Shown piece by piece: positions 22,941 through 34,200 of a stretch of DNA of 64,000 nt. The DNA comes from Chelonoidis abingdonii. Its lineage: Eukaryota; Chordata; Testudines; Testudinidae. Each line of letters starts with the position of its first letter. Within the stretch, counting starts at the first letter, position 1. The notes beneath the pieces are model-generated. The model had not been told where the DNA came from and made no database searches. It saw only the letters and a list, made by a program, of their open reading frames with translations. The translations under genes and the position numbers were made by a program. The stretch spans positions 179,879,627 to 179,943,626 of the forward strand of contig NC_133769.1 of assembly GCF_003597395.2 (NCBI RefSeq), written 5' to 3'.

Positions 22941-24240
22941 AAGGAGACAAAAGAGAAACTGGATTTTTCCCAAGCCCCTGCTGGCCAGCAGATATCTCTC
23001 TACCCTTTGAGGCCTCTTTGGAGTACCCCCTTAGCCCACTCCCTCCCGGGAACACACTCAGCCCAAGTAGCAGAATTTGTTGCTCTTGCCCACGCCTGTA
23101 CTTTGGCCAAGGACAAATCTGTTACCACCTACACAGACTCCCGATATGCCTTCGGGGTGGTTCATGATTACGGACAACTATGGAAACACTGAGGATTTCT
23201 CATGTCGGGGGCGGGGGTGAGGATTAGTAATGGGCCTTTTGTTAATGCTCTTCTCTCTGCATTTCATCTTCCTTCTGCTACTGCCATTATACATTGTATT
23301 GGTTACCAGAAACCTTATGATGATGTTACAAGAGGAAATGCTTTGGCGGATATTACTGCCAGACAGGTAGGCCTTTCCAGGTCTCCGGCTCCATTTAATC
23401 CTGTTTTCTTTATTTCATAGTCCCCCTCTATGCCTAATACCCTCCAAGATTTAGCTCTTATGTAAGATTCAATCTCTGAGCATGAGAAAGACCGATGGAG
23501 GCGGGATGACTGTTCTTCACATCCTGATGCCTTGTGGTGCTCCCCAGACAGCTGCTTGGAGGCGCCCCAGGTCTTGCTCCCCTATCTTGCTCGCGTGTCT
23601 CATGGAATAACATCAGTGCTGCAACATTGGTATGCCCCAAATTTTTCCATAATGGCGCAGCAGTACTGTAACTCTTGCCCTATCTGCCTAGCCCACAACA
23701 GTGGCAGACCAGTATGAGCAAAACCAGCTGCGCACCCCACCCTGTGGGGACCCTTTGTGAATATCCAGATTGATTTTATCAATATGCCAGAATGTTGTTC
23801 TTATGAATATGTCCTTGTTTGTGTTTGTATGTATTCTGGATGGATAGGGCTGATTCCATCACAGTGGCTAAACAATTGTTAAAAGACTTTATCCCCTGGT
23901 TTGGTCTACCTGTCTCTATCAACAGTGACCGAGGCACTCATTTCACAGGCTGGATTATGCAACAGGGTTGCAAGGCCCCTTAACATCACCCACCCCAGGC
24001 TCTAATGAAATGTGTCAGGTCTCTTTATACATAGGTGAAAGAAGCACTACCCAAGGATCTTGAGCAACCCTGCCATTCTCTGGAACCAGGAGACTGGGTC
24101 TACATAAAGGTCCATCAGCAAAAGAACGCCCTGACCCCATGCTCGAAAGCCCGGACCAAATAGTGTTAACAACCAACACCGCTGTGAAGTGCCAAGGACT
24201 GACTACCGGGACCCATGCTTTGCACTGCCAAAAGGCTCTT
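22941..24240 (+). pseudogene. ERV pol remnant: RNase H and integrase
   Basis: The RNase H part (about 23040-23400) shows the TDSRYAF block, a downstream KH...GF region and a final GNALADITARQ block, typical of gammaretrovirus-like RNase H. The integrase part (about 23570-24240) has a zinc-binding H...H...C-x2-C pattern near 23600-23690, the IDFINMPE core start, a later SDRGTHF catalytic block, and the C-terminal PGDWVYIKVH block. The blocks lie in different frames with stops between them, for example after the first RNase H half at 23192. Protease and reverse transcriptase upstream are absent, either deleted or lost around the inserted repeat. It is non-functional. Confidence 0.8.
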
Positions 24241-24249
24241 CCGCCACAA

Positions 24250-26786
24250 GATGGCTCTCCAATTAATGAGCAGGCTATCACTCCTTCTGGTGCTGCTGTT
24301 CCTTCTGGAAGAAAAGGACAAGGAGAAATGCTGGTAACCTTTCCCTTGTCCATTGACAAAACTACCGTGCATCTGGATTTTGCTGAAGGACCCAAATCAT
24401 TACAGGGTGATGTGCTAGTAACCTCTCCCCTGTATAATGCTAAATCATGACTGTTACAAAAGAAAAAAAGGAACACTCGCACTGCTGAAACCCTCAAGGT
24501 CCAGGAATTTCTGATGACAAAGGACATTAAAAATTGGCCCTGGTGGAGGAAACGGAGTATTGTACATTGGCAGGGAGGGTCTTGTGGGAGCCATGCTTGA
24601 GGATGTGGTATTGATTGGGTCTTGGGGTTTATTCCACAGGCTGTGCCCTGTGTTTTTGGGCAAGTACCATCAGGATGTACTGCCCTTCCTAATTGGCTTC
24701 CGGAGGATGAATACCAAAAACGCCTTGCTGCTACAAACATTAACCCCACCATCCCCTCCACCTCTGCCACCACCCCTGAAATTTACCCGAATACAGATAA
24801 TACTGTATATTTTACTGAAACCCAATGGCCCAGACCTTCACATCTTAATACCTTACTAAAATTTTGTTCAGAAAAATTATTTTTCAAAGTTCAGAATAGT
24901 TCATATGAGCGAACAATGAGTGGAAAATAAATGGGTTGGTGGAAATAGAAATATATGATATCACTACAAATGAGCCCCAGGAATCAGAAATTGAGATTCA
25001 TGGGTTCTATGACGGGGTAGACATGATGGCTGTTCCTGGAATTTGCAGTATGGTAGATGAAAAAGTCCCTTACTGTTATTTAGTCACCCAATTAGTGAAT
25101 AATCAAACAAATACCCAAAGAGTTTGTTCGGCCACTGGAAAGTTTACCTGTACTGAAATAATTCCAGTAACTAATAATTTAACCTGCGTCATATTGCAGT
25201 ATACCCCTTCCTATGCTATTAATGTTAATGCCTCTTGGAAGTACATAAAAGTGTTTAGCCAACAGATGTGGTATGGTACTTCACCAAAGAGGGATGTGTT
25301 AGGATATCATTGGACTCTGATTAATACTACTCTAGGAACTATAAAATTCACACTGCCCTTATCCAGCTTCTAAGTCACCTCTACATACCCTAATTGCTCG
25401 AAAGGGGCTGCCATTAGGTTAGCACAACAAAGGGCCTGGGTTTCCTCTAGAAAAAAGAGGGACATGGCCGGACACTTATGGGATGGTGCCAACAGCGCAG
25501 CTGCAATTTGGAATATTTATAAAGGCCAACAACATGAAGAAAAATTAGGACAATTGGAAAAAGCCACAGATCTTATTACTGGAGCACAGTTAACTCAATT
25601 GCAGGCTGGAGTTGGTGAACTGTGCGTTTTCTGCCCTTAGTTCAGTGACACAGCAACTGCTGACAACAACGATGCTAAATATTTCTGAGGCTGGGAAGGC
25701 CTTGCAGTGGGATCTGGGATGTTCAGAAATTCAGGATTTTCTGAATGACCATCTGATAGCCATTTGGCGTGATCTTGAGCATCAGAAGTGGCCCACTACC
25801 CTTACAGATACTTCAGGAATATCATTTGACCTATGGCCCTGGAGACATACTTGGAGATTTTCTGGGTGGAAATGCAGACGTTCACAATGCTCTTTCCAAG
25901 CATACGGACCCATTGGAGGTGTGTGGGCTCCCACATATCGAATCCTGCCGGGTCCATGGGGAGGATGCATGTGGGATTGGGTAATTCACCGAGACATTTG
26001 GGAAATTAAACTACCTGGTATGCCTAACCGATTTATAGTCAGTGCACCTGGAATAACACCTGACATTTGGATAGGAATAGGGAGTCAATGGACACTCTAG
26101 CTGTTAGAACCGCCACAGCTCCAATGTGTACGCAAACTGAAGCCCGGGGAAATTGTTACTGTTCATGACAATGTTTGTTGGGAGGGTAAGGGACAAGGAA
26201 CTACCCTGACAGGACACCTGCTTTTCCAAGCAACTAATAGCTGTGTGTATGTTAAAGCCACCACTTTGCAAGAAATACATTTTAATCTCACCATTGCTGC
26301 AGGCAATATTATTATTTATTGGCCTGCGGATAAAATTTTACAATCAGCCCTTCAGTTTCAGAGACCTTTTAATTGGACTACCTTAGTACATGATCGGTTC
26401 CAAAATTTGCTTTCACTCCCAGCAGAGGTCCAAAAAATTTCTGAATTACAAGAGAAAATTCATATGCTCCAAAATATATATCAGATTGAAAAGAATTCTT
26501 TTCATACAGCCTATAGAGTGTCTACTTTATGTGCTAAGTATGATGTGTTTTGTGACTAAGGCTTATACAACAACCCCATCATATTATTACAATAGGGATA
26601 TTAATGCTTTTATTATTATTGTTTAGCCTGGGATTATGTTGTTGTTGTTGTAAAGGATGTAATAATAATAGCACCTTCCATGTTCATACTAATTATGCGT
26701 TGTCATTGCCTTCAACCAAAAGCCCAAAGGCTGAGCCATTTGATTTTGAATCAGAAATACAAAATGTAATGAAAATGGAAGTTTAG
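24250..26786 (+). pseudogene. ERV env remnant
   Basis: A start codon at 24250 opens a hydrophobic leader-like peptide that stops after 28 codons. Further surface-subunit pieces are open at 24622-24930 and 24936-25373, with several N-x-S/T glycosylation sites. A basic RKKR site at 25449-25460 marks the probable surface/transmembrane cleavage. Transmembrane-subunit pieces are open at 25612-26100 and 26245-26559. A hydrophobic anchor begins at 26604 and is followed by five consecutive cysteines (26637-26651), a likely palmitoylation-type tail, and a stop at 26784-26786. I see no C-X6-CC motif in the open frames, which differs from typical gamma env. Many stops and frame changes make it inactive. 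Confidence 0.7.
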
Positions 26787-26811
26787 GCCAAGGTGGGGCC
26801 AAAGAGGAACC

Positions 26812-26821
26812 AAAGGGGAGA
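26812..26821 (+). other. ERV polypurine tract
   Basis: AAAGGGGAGA lies immediately before the restart of the LTR sequence at 26823, the normal site for plus-strand priming. Confidence 0.65.
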
Positions 26822-26822
26822 T

Positions 26823-26857
26823 TGTAAAGGAAAAATAAGAGTAGGCCTAAACTCTGG
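26823..26857 (+). repeat. 3' LTR, first 35 bases only
   Basis: It repeats the 5' LTR start up to AACTCTGG. From 26858 the sequence changes to CCTAAACTCCTCCCTG, which starts the Penelope-like fragment, so the rest of the 3' LTR is gone. Confidence 0.75.
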
Positions 26858-27076
26858 CCTAAACTCCTCCCTGACTGAACTAACCTCGTTATCTCCAGCC
26901 TGATTCTTGCTTGCGTGTATATACCTGCCTCTGGAAATTTCCACTACATGCATCCAACGAAGTGGGTATTCACCCACGAAAGCTCATGCTCCAATACGTC
27001 TGTTAGTCTATAAGGTGCCACAGGACTCTTTGCTGCTTTTACAGATCCAGACTAACACAGCTACCCCTCTGATACT
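26858..27076 (+). mobile_element. Penelope-like element 3' fragment with hammerhead-like core
   Basis: The sequence runs GTATATACCTGCCTCTGG, ATTTCCACTACATGCATC, GAAGTGGGTATTCACCCACG, ATAAGGTGCCACAGGACTC and ends CTACCCCTCTGATAC. I remember this as the end region of a very common turtle dispersed element that I believe is Penelope-type. At 26954-26991 it carries a hammerhead-ribozyme-like arrangement: a decayed core CCAACGA, a perfect stem (GTGGGT/ACCCAC), GAAA, and a mini-stem GC-TCAT-GC followed by TC. Two core changes imply it is inactive. The family assignment is from memory. Confidence 0.5.
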
Positions 27077-27150
27077 TAACTTTTATATAGAGTGTGCACC
27101 AAAACCCATGGAGAATCATGAACCTTTCTATTCACCAGTAGCACTGGCCA

Positions 27151-27321
27151 CAGGGGCGGCTCCAGGCCCCAGCACGCCAAGCACGTGCTTGGGGCAGCAA
27201 GCTGCAGGAAGCGCTATGACCGCGCCATGAGGGCGGCAGGCAGGCTGCCTTCGCCGGCTTGCCTGTGGAGGGTCCGCTGGTCCCGCGGCTTTGGGGTAGC
27301 AAAATGCCTAGAGCGGCCCCG
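27151..27321. mobile_element. hAT MITE, second copy of the 18761 family
   Basis: It starts CAGGGGCGGCTCCAGGCCCC and ends AGAGCGGCCCCG. The interior is the same as 18761-19008 but lacks the central inverted half. The flanks ACTGGCCA and ATTAGCCA form a 6/8 TSD. Confidence 0.75.
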
Positions 27322-27839
27322 ATTAGCCATCTCCCCTTCACATCCCTGTGGTAACTACAGCAGTTACTCATATGGAGAAAGTGAAATTAGGAAAGTGTTT
27401 AATGTCTTTTCAATTTATTTAATGCAGTTTAGCAGCTACAAATAAAGACAAACTGTGCCATATGAGCCAGCCAGCTCCTGGCAAAGCATCATTTCGGATC
27501 CTCTGCTTTACATCTGTACAATGACCAAACACTGGCATAAATGATATTTAAGTGTGTTGCCAGATTTATACAACCTCTTAAATCTAGCAAGATTTTTTTC
27601 GAAGACTTTTTGATTTAAGAGCAAAGTTTGCCTCACAAACTGCTCAACAACTCCTGGTGCAAAACTCTTCCACTGAGAGGTCAGTGGGCTTGCAACGCAG
27701 CTGCTAGCGAAAAAGAGACAAATAACAGGCACTGGACAAACAAGGCCCTGCCCCTCCACGCAGTTCCCGCCACTGCCCTGCTCGAAGAGCTCCAATGCCC
27801 CACCCCCTGCTCACTGGCCACGCCCCAAGCGGAACTCTC

Positions 27840-28220
27840 AGGCACCGGCCTTTATGCCTGGCCCCGACCCGTTAATCGAAATCCGGGGCCGAGCCTCCTG
27901 TGGCCTGGCCCCGCCCCTCGCTACGGAGCCCAGCTGGCCCCGCCCCGCGAACTTGCGCAGGCGCCCGGGGGGGAGGGGGCAGAGCCGGGGGGAGCGCGGC
28001 GCGTGCAGGCTGGAATCCGGAGCGGCCGGTGGCGGGTCCGGGTAACGCCCCTCCTCCCGCTGCCGCCATGAGCTTCCTGATCGACTCCGGCATCATGGTC
28101 ACCTCCCAGGTACCGTCCGGGCTCGGCCCCGGCCGCTCCTGGGCTGTTTGGCGGGGACACGGGGCCCCGCGCGGCGGGGGGCGGTGCTACAGCCCTGACC
28201 CCAGCTCCGTGTGACGCGCT
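27840..28220 (+). promoter_or_regulatory. CpG-island, TATA-less promoter of GPR89
   Basis: An abrupt rise in GC and CpG density surrounds the first GPR89 exon. GC boxes (CCCCGCCCC) lie at about 27909-27917 and 27938-27947. TGCGCAGGCGCC at 27954-27965 resembles an NRF1 site with one mismatch. No TATA box is visible. This is the usual architecture of a housekeeping promoter and fits the broad expression known for GPR89. The transcription start probably falls between about 27960 and 28060. Confidence 0.75.
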
Positions 28221-31200
28221 CCTACCCCTCCCCCCCGGCGCTCACCAAGGGGGGCTGGTCCCTGGGCCCCCAGCACTGCCCCCCCCCCCGGCCTGTCACG
28301 TTTGTGTGAAGAACGTGAAACAGGAGCGGCCCCCAATTGTCTCTCCACGTCCCCCAAATCCTGCCCCGTCCCCGGGCACTCGCTGCGCTGCGGCGCACAA
28401 GCCGGCAGGCTCCTCCCTGGTGCCTCGAGTTGACTATTCCCGGCGCACTGCCATCCCCAGGGCTATGGGGTGAAGGGGCTCCCCATTTATACAGTGGCCC
28501 AGTGTGGGTGCAGTTTCACTGCTTGCTTAGACTATGGCTCCCTCCCCTTTTGCTCCTGCTCGTGGTTCCCAACCCGTTATTCAATATCATGACTCTGTGC
28601 TTCAGTAGGAAAAAACAATCAGGGCTTTCCTCCCTTGTATCCACGAGAGAAGGTGGTTGTAACCTACCCTGGACCTGCTGTTGGCCCCTGTTGAGAACCA
28701 GCTGCTGTGATGTAAAGTCTACTTCAGAATAAGACCATAAAAATCTCAGAATCAATCAAGAGCTTTTAATTACTAAAACAATATTCAGCTCAGTAAAATA
28801 ATCTCAGGATTGTGATTCCAAGCAAGATGGGGTGACAGGCTATTGAGAATTGAATTCCTATAACCGAGCATAATTTGCACAAATCCAAATTTCCCATGTG
28901 TGGGAACCCATGGCAAAAGTTCAGCCTACTGTCCTTTGAACTGTCTTACTTGGTTCTATCATTGTCCAGAGTGCTGGCTACTCATGGCCTCTCCCTCCTG
29001 CTTACTGCTTTGAGGAATCTGCTACAAGTTTGCTTTCCAAGCTTGAAAGATTTTAATCTGTTTCTAGAAAGTATTTTTCGACAACTGTTGGAACTCCCTT
29101 GATCCACCTGCAGCCCAGGACCATCTCCATCTCTTTCATTTCCTCCAGTTTCCATCAGTCATCTTTCATTTAGTCTCTACTGTAGATATAGCTATCTCAC
29201 TTGGAGCCTTAGTAACCTCCCGCTGTCCTGTCCTTGTTATTCTAGTTAAAATGGATCATTGCCCCGTTGAGCCAAAACAATGTTATCTGGGGGGGACAAC
29301 CCACTTACTTGAACCTACCTCACTTGCTAATTACTTGTCCTATGTTTTTTCTCTTTTTTCCCCCTTATCCAGGTTTTTAAAAAACAGTGTCCTTTCCTCT
29401 CTGATTACCTCTCTCGGTACAACTTCCTTGACTGCTTTCAGTCTGGTTTTTGATCATTTCATAGTGCTGAGGCTGTCTTCTCCATAATAATAACTTGTGC
29501 ATTGTCTCTTTGTTGACACATCATTTTCTTCTTATCCTGTTTGATTTCAGTGTGGCTTTTGGACCTGTTGATCACTGTTCTCCTTAAGCAAGTCTCCCTT
29601 TCACTCATTTTCTGTTTTGATTTCTTACCTTCTTAAATTGCTTCTCTTTCATTTCTGGTGGAGATTTTGCATCATCTTCAGAAACATCAAGGTGCATACT
29701 TAAATTAGCCTATGTATTCTTCTCTTCTGACCCCTTTCTTATTGGCACAATCACTTGTGGTGTCTTAATTAGACACTGAACTCTTAAGATTTTGTCTTCC
29801 TGAGTGTTTGTATGGTGCCAGGAACAAAGGAGCCTTAATCTCGATATTTTTAGGTAAAAATTGATCTGTGTTTTTGATCTCCTTCTAGTCTGTGTTTCTC
29901 TGCTCCCTTTGTAGGTGCTACTTGCCAGCTTCAGCCTTGGAATCACTTTGTGTAGGTGACACCTACAATACTTCCTTAACTCATTCCCCAAACCTTCTGC
30001 TTGATAGTAGTAAGTCTTACCTTTTTCTTACCCTTTTTCTATCAGTCACTTCAAAAACTAAAGTCCTCCTTGTCCCGATTTCTCTGACTGCTTTCAATCA
30101 CCCTCCTTAATTCATACTTTTGATTTCATAATTTTGGTGCCAAGGCAAAAATGTTTGGTCTTCCTTGGCTCATACTTTCCAGATCTTCTTTGTCTGTAAA
30201 TTTCATTCTTCTGTTTCAGGAGCATAGCCAGAATTTGTCCTCACTTTGCTCATTTACTGCTTGGTACTTTTACTTCTTTGTTCCTTCTTAATCCCTGCTC
30301 TCTGCATGTCAGGGGTCCATAATGCTATCAAATTTTTAATGTGCTCTAGGGATCGGGGTACTCAATAGGCGGTCTGCGGATCAAATCTGGACCTCCAGAC
30401 ACTTTTGAATGGACCCCGAAATCTTTTTATTTATTTACTTATCATCATTATTGCTGTTATTTTCTAAATTATTTTCTCTTGTGTCTGTCTGGACCTTGAC
30501 TATACCTTGATCCAGAAATTGGGACCTTGACAAAAAACAGACTATCCCTGCTCTAGGAAGTGACACTGTGACACTGCCATCTGTTCTGCCTTTCTGATCC
30601 TATCTGTGACATCAAAAATATTCCTTTAAAATAAATTTTAAAAAAGAATCCATGTTCTTTCTGTTCATCTTCTCTTAACTTTTATCCACATGTTATTTAG
30701 ACCGATGCCTTTGTGCCATCTGGGAGAGAGGTGTGGTCCTGTGGCTAGAGCAGGGCATTGGCAGTCATGACTCCAGAGTTCTGGTCTTAGTTCTGCAATT
30801 GACTTGTTCACTTTTGACCAAGTCACCTAACCTTTGTGTGGCTAAATTTATCGATCCCCAAAATGGATATGGTATTTATTCTACCTCTTAAAAGGGTGTT
30901 GTGAGGCTTAGCTAATGTAAGTTAGTGAAGTGTTTTTGCTTTGAGAATCTCTGATGACAAGCACTATACAGGTATAAGTGAAAAGCATTATTGAGCTTGA
31001 TCTGTCTTCTCCCTGTAACTTTTTACAGATGAGGCTCTTACTTTCATGTATTCTGCCTTATTTGTAACTCCCTTCCCCTCCCTCTAAACTGCTTCCCGTC
31101 TTAAACTTTTTTTCTTTCACTTAAACCAGTCTTTCTAAAGCAGGGGTTCTCAAACTGGGGGTTGGGACCCATCAGGGGGTTGCGAGGTTATTACATAGGG

Positions 31201-34200
31201 GGTTGCGAAATGTCAGCCTCCAGCCCAAACCCCACTTCTCCTCCAGCATTTATAATGGTGTTCAATATATTAAAAAAGTGTTTGTTTTTAATTTATAAGG
31301 TGGGTCACACTCAGAGGCTTGCTATGTGAAAGGGGTCACCAATACAAAAGCTTGAGAACCACTGTTCTAAGACATTGTGAGAGAGTGTGTTAAAGCTGCT
31401 ATGTAACAATAAAATGCATTGTAGGTCTTCATTGATCTAGTGAAAGATGATTTCTCTAATATCTGCTCATACCTAGAAGCCTGGATGCTTGTTTTGCCTC
31501 TATTTACCACTTCCTCTGCCCCCTTTCATTGAAAAGTTGTACATTACTGGGTCTGCAGTAAGGCAGTGGTACTCTATGTCTGTTACATTTCATCTCACTT
31601 AAATCTCTCCCTCTCTCCACGCTAACAGCCATTTTGGACCTCTCTGGTTATTGGATACTCGGGAACTATGTGATGAGCAGGAGCTGTAGTGCTTTGCTTA
31701 TGTGATGTTGCCCAGAAGCTCGCTTCTTCACATTTTGCAAGTTTCTTCCTAAACAATACCTTTCGGTTGGCCTTTTTTTTACAGGTGCTCTTCTTTGGAT
31801 TTGGGTGGCTGTTCTTCATGCGCAAGCTATTCAAGGACTATGAGGTGAGGAGGGGCTGTTTCATTCAAACTGTGACTCTATATCTTAACAGTGAAGCTGT
31901 CACATTGAAATCTAGTCCATTTAATAAAATCAGTAAAAAGCAGTTTGGGGTACTTTCCCTTCCTTTGAGTTCCTCCTTTCAGCTGTATTTTTGTGGTTTT
32001 ACATTTTCCTGTTCTTAAAAAAGAATGTTTTTCCTCCCCTGTTGCTATTTGAAAAACCCACCTAGACAACAGGGGAAATGGACAATACTGGGGACACAGT
32101 GACAGTTATCATACACAGTGCTGTTAAATATAAACAAATTGAAAATGTAGAAAAAATATATTTATATATATTCCTCATCACTTTTGGTTATACTCACCAT
32201 GGGTGTTCCTCATAACAGTCGTTGGTACAATATTTTCTCACACAGACATTATTTTTAAGTTGATAGTGTCCCTTGAATTTAAATTTTGGAAAGCTGTTAA
32301 AAAGAACAGTGTGACTGGATTGTTAGGAAGAAGCCAATGGGGAATAAAATTGTGACAGTGTAGCAAAATAGGAGGGATATGAGAGAGAGTATTGTGTAGG
32401 CTAGGAATGGCCAAAGTGCAGGCCAAATGTTGTCCCACGGAGTATTGCAATACAATCCATGGCTTCCCATGTCTATAATTCAGAGTTTGGGCCAGCTGAG
32501 AGTACAAGATCTAGCAAGTGATGCACCATTTTGATTAACGTGGCCTGATGCATTGTATGCTGGAGCATGTAGTCTTTCTATGTACAGCACCTTGGTCTTC
32601 AGTACAAAGGCAGCTACAATCAGCTCAATGTTGTACAAACTGGATGTAGCCCTCTGGCTCCTTGCAAACTGCCAGCTTATCCCCTTGTTTTGGCAAGGTC
32701 TGGGCACCTCAAGCGTAGACCCTGTTGTGTGCTGAGGCACCTCATGGTTTATTTCCCCTGACTGATATGTAACTGGCCAGTATTGTGTGAGGATGGAAGT
32801 GACTCCTGTCTCGTGTTTGCTCCATCACAGGTGCGACAGTATGTGGTGCAGGTGGTCTTCTCTGTGACCTTCGCCTTCTCCTGCACCATGTTTGAACTCA
32901 TCATCTTTGAGATCCTGGGAGTGCTAAATAGCAGGTAGGTATGGGGTCTACCACATTTTCCTAGATAAAGGCCTGGCCTTCGTTTTATTCTCTAGCTGCT
33001 ATAGAACTATTTCAGAGTTAATTGTCCCCATGTCAAGGAAAAGCTGTGTAGGCAACATAATGAATAGATCAGTGAAGACATCTGAGCAGCAGGGTCATTC
33101 ATATGATTTGAGTATGAGGCTGGAAGCCAGGAGCTGCTGAGTTCCCATCCAGTCTCTGGTACCAACTTGCTCAGGGTCCTTAGGGCAAGGTGCTTATCTT
33201 CCTGCCTCAGTTTCTCCAGCTATGAAATAAGGATTCTGTTTATACTATTTCCCTGAGGGATGTTGTGAGGATTAATTCATAATTAATGTTTGTGAAGTAC
33301 TCTGTAATTATAAAGAGCTATAGAGAGTATTTGCTCAGTGCTTGATTGTGGTGAAAACAGCAAATAAGATACTATGTTAATTGAAGAGTAAGAATGATAC
33401 AACAGTAACTATAAATCGATGATACATTCGCACCTTATAATCAATATTGCTCTACTAATCTAAAATGACTGAAGGCATGGACTGAGGGCTTCCATATGAA
33501 AAGAGAGTTCGAAGTATTAGGCTTACTTCAGAATGGAATAGAAAAAGAGAATATTGAACAGAGGAATATAGAAGCTGCCAGCTGGGTGCTCTGACTTACC
33601 TTTTCCTATGATACAGGAATAAGAGTGCACTCAGGGAAATTAAGTCACGACACATTTAAAATGGATAAAAGAAAATCATCTTCTCCCAGTGTATTATTAA
33701 TCTGTGGAATTTGCCACTGCAGTTTATCAGTGATGAAAATATCTTTGGATGAGTGCCACTATAAATAAGAACATATTAAATTACACTAACTAGGAAAAAT
33801 TGACGGGGACTTTCAGATTCTCCTGCTTTGGGGGCGTAAATTGAATCTTATCTGGAAATAGGAAGAAATTTTGCCTTATTGCTCAATTAGGTGCATTATT
33901 GAGTTGCACTGGCCACTGTGGACACAGGATACTTGATTAGATGGCCCATTGCTGTGTTCTGGTATGCCAATTGCTTTTTTATGCACATTTGTGAGGTCTA
34001 GAGTAAGATCCAGTAGGGGTATCCCAGTGTGCTGCTTTTAGGCGAGTGTTATCTAGTGCAATTTAGTCTGCAGAGGAGGGGTGAGATGTGTTCAGCTTTA
34101 AGAGGAAATCTTTGCATTATGATCAGGCCCTGATCAATCTTCTGATTCCTTTTCAGTTCTCGATATTTTCACTGGAAACTGAATCTGTGTGTGATTTTGC

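Larger units (their letters stand above)
20797..26857 (+). mobile_element. Broken endogenous retrovirus (ERV1/gamma-like pol), tRNA-His-type PBS
   Basis: A provirus of about 6.1 kb in the GJA8-GPR89 interval. In order it shows a 5' LTR with TATA box and AATAAA, a primer binding site close to tRNA-His, an untranslated leader, a possible gag fragment, a foreign insertion, RNase H and integrase remnants, an env remnant with a basic cleavage site and membrane anchor, a purine tract, and the first 35 bases of the 3' LTR. The 3' LTR start repeats the 5' LTR start (TGTAAAGGAAAAATAAGAG and onward) and then breaks off into a Penelope-like sequence. Protease and most of reverse transcriptase are missing. 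Stops and frameshifts in every gene show it is dead. Confidence 0.88.

Noticed and set aside
24015..24773. A 252-codon open frame on the minus strand across the ERV
   Set aside because: It is the antisense of integrase and env remnants on the plus strand and has no recognisable domain.
25612..26100. A 162-codon env open frame as a possible co-opted (syncytin-like) gene
   Set aside because: It lacks its own signal peptide and membrane anchor, the neighbouring env pieces are in other frames, and no splice structure joins them.
32390..32740. A stretch in GPR89 intron 2 that looked like another MITE (GGCCAAAGTGCAGGCC...)
   Set aside because: I could not find matching inverted ends or a target duplication.
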